Shown one piece after another: positions 31,940 to 36,714 of a stretch of 36,714 nt of DNA. Every line of letters starts with the position of its first letter. Position 1 is the stretch's first letter. Both the position numbers and the translations under genes were made by a program. The DNA comes from an uncultured Saprospirales bacterium (GTDB taxonomy: Bacteria; Bacteroidota; Bacteroidia; Chitinophagales; Saprospiraceae). Location of the stretch: the NCBI GenBank assembly GCA_937864265.1, contig CALMIR010000198.1:1-36714 (forward strand), written 5' to 3'. Below the pieces are notes generated by a model, which saw only the letters and a list, made by a program, of their open reading frames with translations, was not told the origin of the DNA and ran no database searches.

Positions 31940-33613
31940 ATGAGTGAATCCAGACCCTGGCTAAAGAACTATCCTTCCGGCGTACCGGCCAATATTGATC
32001 CGGAAGCTTACCCCAATTTGGTAGCTATGTTGGAGGAAACCATGAAAAAATATAAAGGCAAACCAGCCTTTACCTGCATGGGCAAATCCCTGACCTACGA
32101 TCAATTGGATCGTCAGTCGAGTCAGTTTGGCGCGTATCTTCAGTCGCGAGGCCTCGAAGCAGGGGATAAAATTGCCTTGATGATGCCCAATATGCTCCAA
32201 TATCCTATTGCTTTGTTTGGGGCTTTGCGGGCCGGATTAATTGTCGTCAACACCAACCCGCTCTACACACCGCGCGAAATGCGCCATCAGTTTACCGATG
32301 CTGGCGTTAAAGCCGTGATCATTGCTGAAAATTTTGCTTCCAAGCTGGAGGAGATCATGGAACATACCAGCATCAAAATGGTCATTATTACCAGTATTGG
32401 CGAATTGCTGGGGTTTCCGAAAGGGATGATCGTGAATTTTGTGGTTCGGCGCGTCAAGCGGATGGTTCCCAAATACCATATCCCCAATACAGTGACCTTT
32501 AGCGAGGCCGTGGCCATGGGCAAACGCTTTACGCTCAAGCCACATATTGGCAGCCCAGATGACACCATATTACTGCAATACACTGGCGGAACGACGGGAG
32601 TGGCGAAAGGCGCTATGCTTACCAATAGGAATTTGGTATCTAATATGCAGCAGATCAGAGCCTGGATGATGCCTTTTTTAAAGGAAACCGAGGAACTGGC
32701 TTTAAGCCCCCTGCCGATGTACCACATTTTTGCCTTCACAGTCAATTGCCTGGCGCTTTTTAGTATAGGTACGCACACGATATTGGTGACCAATCCTCGC
32801 GACTTGCCTTCGGTGATTCAGTGTTTTAAAGATTATAAAATAACCCTAATGACTGGCGTAAATACTTTATTCAATGCGCTGGTCAATCACAAAGACTTTG
32901 CCGCATTGGATTTCAGCAGCCTAAAAATAACGGTGGGCGGCGGTATGGCAGTGCAGCGTGCGGTGGCAGAGCAGTGGCAAAAGGTTACCGGATGCCCCTT
33001 GTCGGAAGGATTCGGTATGACCGAAAGCTCGCCGGTTGCTACGGTCAATCCATTGGACGGACGCGGCAGAATCGGTACGATTGGATTGCCCGTTTCCTCA
33101 ACAGAGGTGCGCATCGCGGATGCCAACGGCATGATTTTGGGGCCCAATGAGCGGGGTGAAATTCAGTTAAAAGGCCCTCAAATCATGAAAGGATACTACA
33201 ACCGCCCCGATGCTACTGCCGAAACCATTGTTGATGGCGGCTGGCTGCGCACCGGCGATATTGGCATCATGTCAGAGGATGGCTTTTTCCAGATAGTGGA
33301 TCGCATCAAAGACATGGTATTGGTATCGGGCTTCAATGTATATCCCAATGAAGTAGAAGAAGTGGTAGCAGCCCACCCTAAAGTGCTGGAATGCGCCGTG
33401 ATCGGGATTCCGGATGACAAAACAGGGGAGGCCGTAAAATTATACGTGGTTAAAAAAGACAATTCGCTCACCGATAAGGAAATCATCAACCATTGTAAGG
33501 AGAACCTCACGGGCTATAAGGTACCCAAGCTGGTCGAATTTCGAAAAGAGCTGCCCAAAACAAATATAGGTAAAATTCTGCGCCGGGCATTGAAGGAAGA
33601 ATTAAACCAGTAA
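31940..33613 (+). CDS. Long-chain fatty-acid--CoA ligase family (AMP-forming)
   Basis: The 557-residue adenylate-forming enzyme activates a carboxylic acid as acyl-AMP and transfers it to CoA. The core motifs are the P-loop YTGGTTGVAKGAML (about 214-227), EGFGMTESSPV (about 354-364), GWLRTGDIGIMSEDGFFQIVDRIKDMVLVSGFNVYPNEVE (about 433-472) and the C-terminal TNIGKILRR with the adenylation lysine (Lys545). Length and motif spacing resemble E. coli FadD, so a long-chain fatty acid is the most likely substrate. A medium-chain or aromatic acid cannot be excluded. It is followed after 4 bp by a RidA-family gene and is probably co-transcribed with it. It lies divergent from rpsA. Confidence 0.92.
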   Translation: MSESRPWLKNYPSGVPANIDPEAYPNLVAMLEETMKKYKGKPAFTCMGKSLTYDQLDRQSSQFGAYLQSRGLEAGDKIALMMPNMLQYPIALFGALRAGLIVVNTNPLYTPREMRHQFTDAGVKAVIIAENFASKLEEIMEHTSIKMVIITSIGELLGFPKGMIVNFVVRRVKRMVPKYHIPNTVTFSEAVAMGKRFTLKPHIGSPDDTILLQYTGGTTGVAKGAMLTNRNLVSNMQQIRAWMMPFLKETEELALSPLPMYHIFAFTVNCLALFSIGTHTILVTNPRDLPSVIQCFKDYKITLMTGVNTLFNALVNHKDFAALDFSSLKITVGGGMAVQRAVAEQWQKVTGCPLSEGFGMTESSPVATVNPLDGRGRIGTIGLPVSSTEVRIADANGMILGPNERGEIQLKGPQIMKGYYNRPDATAETIVDGGWLRTGDIGIMSEDGFFQIVDRIKDMVLVSGFNVYPNEVEEVVAAHPKVLECAVIGIPDDKTGEAVKLYVVKKDNSLTDKEIINHCKENLTGYKVPKLVEFRKELPKTNIGKILRRALKEELNQ

Positions 33614-33617
33614 TCTG

Positions 33618-34052
33618 ATGGAGCGAATCAATGCTGAACATGCCCCCAAGCCTGTAGGCGCGTATCCTCACGCCCGGCGGGTAGGTGATTTGCTTTTTCT
33701 ATCAGGGATAGGCCCCCGCGATCCGAAAACGGATGGAGTGCCGGGCTTGGAACTCAGTCCGACGGGCAATTATATCCATTTTGATTTCGAGGCGCAATGC
33801 CATTCTGTTTTTCAAAATGTCCGACTAGTGCTCGAGGCTTGTGGCGCACGCTGGGAACAATTGGTGGATGTGACGGTTTTTCTGACAGATATGGAACGCG
33901 ATTTTCATACATACAACCGCATCTATGCGGAATATTTCAAGGAAAATCAGCCTTGCCGCACCACGGTGGGCATAGATGCGCTACCTACGCCCATTGCTAT
34001 AGAGTTGAAATGTATTGCTTGGTTGGGCAGCCCTACGCCGCCTTCCACTTAA
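33618..34052 (+). CDS. RidA-family deaminase, resembling 2-aminomuconate deaminase
   Basis: The 144-residue protein has the RidA (YjgF/YER057c/UK114) fold motifs: PVGAYPHARRVGDLLFLSG, the QCHSVFQNVRLVLEACGARWEQLVDVTVFLTDM core, and CRTTVGIDALPTPIAIELKCIAW with the conserved arginine. Classical RidA hydrolyses reactive enamine/imine intermediates. The GAYPHARR and GPRDPKT features and the length instead recall the RidA-type 2-aminomuconate deaminases of the kynurenine pathway, from memory of that family and not verified. It starts 4 bp after the acyl-CoA ligase stop, so an operon is likely, and its 3' end overlaps the convergent thioredoxin-like gene by 20 bp. Confidence 0.85.
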   Translation: MERINAEHAPKPVGAYPHARRVGDLLFLSGIGPRDPKTDGVPGLELSPTGNYIHFDFEAQCHSVFQNVRLVLEACGARWEQLVDVTVFLTDMERDFHTYNRIYAEYFKENQPCRTTVGIDALPTPIAIELKCIAWLGSPTPPST

Positions 34053-34593
34053 TATTGCATCCGCCGCTGGGGTATTGTATGTCGGAAACGGGCTGCCCTG
34101 ACAACACAGCATCTAGTGCTGCTCTTAAATCAGCACCACTCAAAGGCAATGAATTGCCTGGGCGCGAACCATCGAGGCGGCCTCGGTACACCAAGTACAT
34201 CTCTGCATCAAATACATAAAAATCCGGCGTGCAAGCAGCATCATAGGCGCGGGCTACTTCCTGGCTTTCATCGTAGAGATAAGGGAAAGGGTAGCCAACT
34301 GCCAGCGCGTGTTCTTTCATTTTATCGGGGCCATCCTGCGGGTATTTTTCCGCATCATTGGAGCTAATACCCACAAATTTCACGCCCCTAGCTTGGTATT
34401 CTTTTGCCAAGTTCACAATTTCGCCATTCACATGAATCACATAAGGACAGTGGTTGCACAGAAACATGATCACCGTCGCTTTTGCATTGGAAAAATCGGC
34501 CAATTGAAAATGTTTCCCTGAAATGGTGTCGGGCAGCTTAAAGTCGGGCGCTTTCAAGCCCAGATCAAGCATTTTGGATTCGGTATAAGCCAT
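34033..34593 (-). CDS. Thioredoxin-like / AhpC-TSA-type redoxin
   Basis: From the ATG at 34593 the protein has 186 residues; an earlier in-frame ATG at 34629 would add 12. It has the redoxin layout GLKAPDFKLPDTISGKHFQLADF ... VIMFLCNHCPYV, with a CxxC-like active site CNHC, followed by VKFVGISSNDAEKYPQDGPDKM, FPYLYDESQEVARAYDAACTPDFYVFD and YRGRLDGSRPGN. The family is widespread in bacteria as a thiol-peroxidase/thioredoxin-like protein whose exact substrate is unsettled. No signal peptide is seen, so it is probably cytoplasmic. It overlaps ridA by 20 bp at the 3' end. Confidence 0.9.
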   Translation of the reverse strand: MAYTESKMLDLGLKAPDFKLPDTISGKHFQLADFSNAKATVIMFLCNHCPYVIHVNGEIVNLAKEYQARGVKFVGISSNDAEKYPQDGPDKMKEHALAVGYPFPYLYDESQEVARAYDAACTPDFYVFDAEMYLVYRGRLDGSRPGNSLPLSGADLRAALDAVLSGQPVSDIQYPSGGCNIKWKAA

Positions 34594-34682
34594 AATGATG
34601 TTGTATAAGTGCAGGATGGGTATTCCCACAACCTGCTTTTAGTTGTGAGAACGCCTTGAAGAGCAGGAATGTTTAACCTTAT

Positions 34683-36293
34683 TTAGAAGATGACGAAAGG
34701 CTTAATTACGCGATCGTCGTTCCGTTGAATCATGAAAAAATAGCTGCCTTTGGCCAGGAATTGTAAATCCAAATCTAGCTTCTTTTGGGCAAAGCGATTA
34801 GGCATGGCCTCGTGACGATAAACTTCCTGCCCCAATATATTATAAATGCGGAACTCGTAGGTTTCATAATCGGGGGTTTCATATTCTACGGTCAAATTAC
34901 CTGGACTGGGATTGGGGTATAGCCGAATCAAATCGAGGGGGCCAACTTTTGCGACGCAAGTTTCTCCAATGAAATTCATGGCATTTTCCACATTCAATAT
35001 CCCGCCCGTAACCGTAATACCGTCGAGGTCGGCTAAGGGCTCGGTATTGTTGATGATAGCCTCCCGAATAAACAAGGCTGTTTCCATGGGATCGGTCAGC
35101 GCGCCATCGGCCAGATCCTGGCAAGGCAAAGCATAGAGCAGGGCAATAGAGCCAGTCAGGTGGGGCGCTGCCGCTGAATTGCCATTGAAGGAGCCGTATT
35201 GATTGGATAAGGCCAGGCTGTAGGAGTTGTGCCCAGGAGCGCCCATGTCAATATGTTTTTTCCCGAAGCCGGATGATTGGTATTTTTCATCGTCTTGGGT
35301 CACATTGGTTACTGTCAGTATAAAATCGCTTTCGCAGGAGGTAGGCATATCGCCTTGCAAGTCCACATTCACGTTGCTGTTTGCCGTACCGGCGCCTGTC
35401 AGAATGCCTACTTCTCCCATCAGGTCGTACATGCCGCCCCAAACGGGTTGTGCCTCGCAAAAAGTAGGCGTGGGCAGGCCAAAGGACGCATTGGTTGCTA
35501 CCAGGAAAGCACCTTTCTGGCCATTGCTCTCGTTGTAGCGTTTGCGTTGCTCGATGCAGTATTCGTAGGCAGAAATGATCTGATCGACAAATCCGGTAGC
35601 AAACAACATGACTTTGACATTCCAATTGATACCTGCTACGCCAATCGAGTTATTGCCACTAGCGCCCAATATGCCTGCCACAGCGAGCCCGTGATCGTCC
35701 ACTAACATCTCATTGGAATCTTCTTTGAAGTTCCAGCCAAAGGTATCGTCGATATAGCCGTTGTTGTCATTGTCTAGGCCGTCGTTGGGTATCTCATCGG
35801 AATTTTGCCAAACATTCGCAGCCAAATCGGGATGCTCAATGTCGAAACCGCTGTCAAGTACTGCTATGACGATCTGGTCGCCATTGGAGGTCTGGCCTCC
35901 GGTGGTGACATCCCATACCGCTTCAATGCCTATGCGCGGAAACCCCCATTGGTTGACAAATTCAAAATCGTTGGGTTCTTGGCGGAAATCTAGTTGATAG
36001 TTGTATTGGAAGGCCATGACCTCCGGCTGTTGTTGCAGCCATTGTTCCAGGGTGTTTTCCTGCCAAATAGTGGTATTGATTTTCAGTAAAAAAATCCCGT
36101 GCTGCCGGGCAACAGTTCTTTGAAGGGTGACAGAGGCCGGATGCCGGGCGTTAATTTTTTGTAAAAAAGGCTGAATAGAGGCCTTGTCTTCGAGGCGTAC
36201 TAAAAGCTCGTCCTTGATTTTTCCATTAGATTGCCCTACTAGCGAACCAATTAAACAGAGCAAGAGTAGCGTCAAAAAATATTTCATTGTCAT
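34683..36293 (-). CDS. S8 (subtilisin-like) peptidase exported by T9SS
   Basis: The 536-residue protein starts with a signal peptide (MTMKYFLTLLLLCLIGSLVG; the third codon is an alternative ATG at 36287). An inhibitor-like N-terminal part (about 25-110) precedes the catalytic domain, with Asp147 in IAVLDSGFDIEHPDL, His201 in VDDHGLAVAGILG, oxyanion Asn268 in ATNASFG and Ser373 in FNGNSAAAPHLTGSIALL. The usual GTS at the serine is GNS here. A calcium-binding-like stretch GLDNDNNGYIDDTFGWNF follows the Asp. The last 78 residues (LYPNPSPGNLTVEY ... AKGSYFFMIQ) form a T9SS type A sorting domain, so it is probably a secreted or surface protease. Confidence 0.93.
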   Translation of the reverse strand: MTMKYFLTLLLLCLIGSLVGQSNGKIKDELLVRLEDKASIQPFLQKINARHPASVTLQRTVARQHGIFLLKINTTIWQENTLEQWLQQQPEVMAFQYNYQLDFRQEPNDFEFVNQWGFPRIGIEAVWDVTTGGQTSNGDQIVIAVLDSGFDIEHPDLAANVWQNSDEIPNDGLDNDNNGYIDDTFGWNFKEDSNEMLVDDHGLAVAGILGASGNNSIGVAGINWNVKVMLFATGFVDQIISAYEYCIEQRKRYNESNGQKGAFLVATNASFGLPTPTFCEAQPVWGGMYDLMGEVGILTGAGTANSNVNVDLQGDMPTSCESDFILTVTNVTQDDEKYQSSGFGKKHIDMGAPGHNSYSLALSNQYGSFNGNSAAAPHLTGSIALLYALPCQDLADGALTDPMETALFIREAIINNTEPLADLDGITVTGGILNVENAMNFIGETCVAKVGPLDLIRLYPNPSPGNLTVEYETPDYETYEFRIYNILGQEVYRHEAMPNRFAQKKLDLDLQFLAKGSYFFMIQRNDDRVIKPFVIF

Positions 36294-36316
36294 TATCTAT
36301 TCCACTTATGAATGCT

Positions 36317-36324
36317 CAAAATTA
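36317..36324 (-). promoter_or_regulatory. Candidate -7 element (TAATTTTG) for the S8 peptidase gene
   Basis: The minus strand reads TAATTTTG 23 bp before the start codon, matching the TAnnTTTG consensus. A -33 TTG is not clear. Confidence 0.5.
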
Positions 36325-36448
36325 GTGGATTTTGCGAAAACCTGGTGGATGTTAACGTTCGTTTGAATGGAATTGTACAAATGAGGCTTGCTTTTATAAG
36401 CTATTTTTGAACGATCACTGTAAAGGTACTGGCATGAGGCGATTGTTT

Positions 36449-36714
36449 CTAATCTAAGTTTTCCAAATTTGCTATATCCTGAATGGCAATACCCAGTTTC
36501 TGAGCAATTTCCTCTTTGGGTATGCCTAAGTTGAGCAATAATCTGATAGCCTGTTCTTTTTGAGCTCTTTCCTCTTCCTGCTTACGAAGGGCTTCTTCTT
36601 TTTGTTTATTGGCTTCTTCCTTTTGTTTATTGGCTTCTTCCTTTTGTTTATTGGCTTCTGCTATGCGGTTTTCATACTCATTGAGTTCGGAGATGAAATC
36701 ATCTTCTACTGTCA
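36449..36714 (-). CDS. Rpn-family (PD-(D/E)XK) recombination-promoting nuclease-like protein, C-terminal end only
   Basis: Reading the minus strand from the window edge gives TVEDDFISELNEYENRIAEA, three copies of ANKQKEE, a charged coiled coil (ALRKQEEERAQKEQAIRLLL), and a helix-turn-helix-like end NLGIPKEEIAQKLGIAIQDI ... LENLD before a TAG at 36449-36451. This tail is characteristic of the Rpn/YhgA-like proteins (PD-(D/E)XK nuclease family transposases) found in many copies in Bacteroidota genomes. The N-terminal catalytic part lies outside the window, so activity cannot be judged. Confidence 0.75.
   Translation of the reverse strand, partial: TVEDDFISELNEYENRIAEANKQKEEANKQKEEANKQKEEALRKQEEERAQKEQAIRLLLNLGIPKEEIAQKLGIAIQDIANLENLD
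36591..36653. repeat. Three tandem 21-bp units inside the Rpn-like gene
   Basis: 36591-36611, 36612-36632 and 36633-36653 are near-identical 21-bp units (one T/C difference in the first), encoding three ANKQKEE heptads of the coiled coil. A further partial unit (GCTTCTG) follows. The number of units may vary between strains by slippage. Confidence 0.9.

Overview
The window is chromosomal DNA from a member of the Bacteroidota, most likely a Saprospiraceae-like lineage (Lewinella/Haliscomenobacter type). The evidence is the gliding-motility-type C-terminal domain on a 2817-residue surface protein, two further type IX secretion (T9SS) C-terminal sorting domains, a carboxypeptidase-regulatory/DUF5686 outer-membrane protein, the rimP-nusA-infB order, and several promoter-like TAnnTTTG elements in place of E. 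coli-type -10 boxes. The genus is an inference from gene content. No rRNA, tRNA, insertion sequence, prophage or CRISPR array was recognised.

Layout. Positions 1-84 hold two copies of a 42-bp hairpin-forming tandem repeat. They are followed by a translationally coupled pair, a polysaccharide flippase and a SAM methyltransferase (112-2237). On the minus strand lie an EamA-type permease and a formylglycine-generating-enzyme-family protein, separated by an intrinsic terminator. A hairpin-rich spacer leads to a plus-strand thioredoxin-SPOR fusion, hutI, and the giant repeat protein (6692-15145), which alone fills 23% of the window. rnhB and a DUF5686 outer-membrane protein follow.

The central minus-strand block, 18367-23632, is the transcription/translation operon rimP-nusA-infB. 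It has a recognisable promoter, a terminator-like hairpin inside its leader, and an unusually long nusA-infB spacer carrying a perfect 18-bp inverted repeat and a second candidate promoter. A LolA-like carrier gene (plus) then collides tail-to-tail with a membrane-anchored CHAT protease gene, the two overlapping by 87 nt. Beyond these are a T9SS-exported protein, a lipoprotein gene whose signal peptide is in frame but has no usable start codon, and rpsA with a clear terminator. The right part holds an acyl-CoA-synthetase/RidA pair, a thioredoxin-like protein, a T9SS-exported subtilase, and the C-terminal end of an Rpn-type (PD-(D/E)XK) protein cut by the window edge.

How the genes fit together. 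Most of the window is core cell biology (translation, transcription elongation, lipoprotein transport, RNA/DNA maintenance) mixed with envelope and surface functions (flippase, T9SS cargo, adhesin, SPOR and lipoprotein genes). No complete defence or biosynthetic system is evident. The least ordinary items are the giant protein built from 25 cysteine-paired repeats, the leader hairpin of the rimP operon, the nusA-infB spacer, the CHAT/lolA overlap and the short two-ended membrane CHAT protease.
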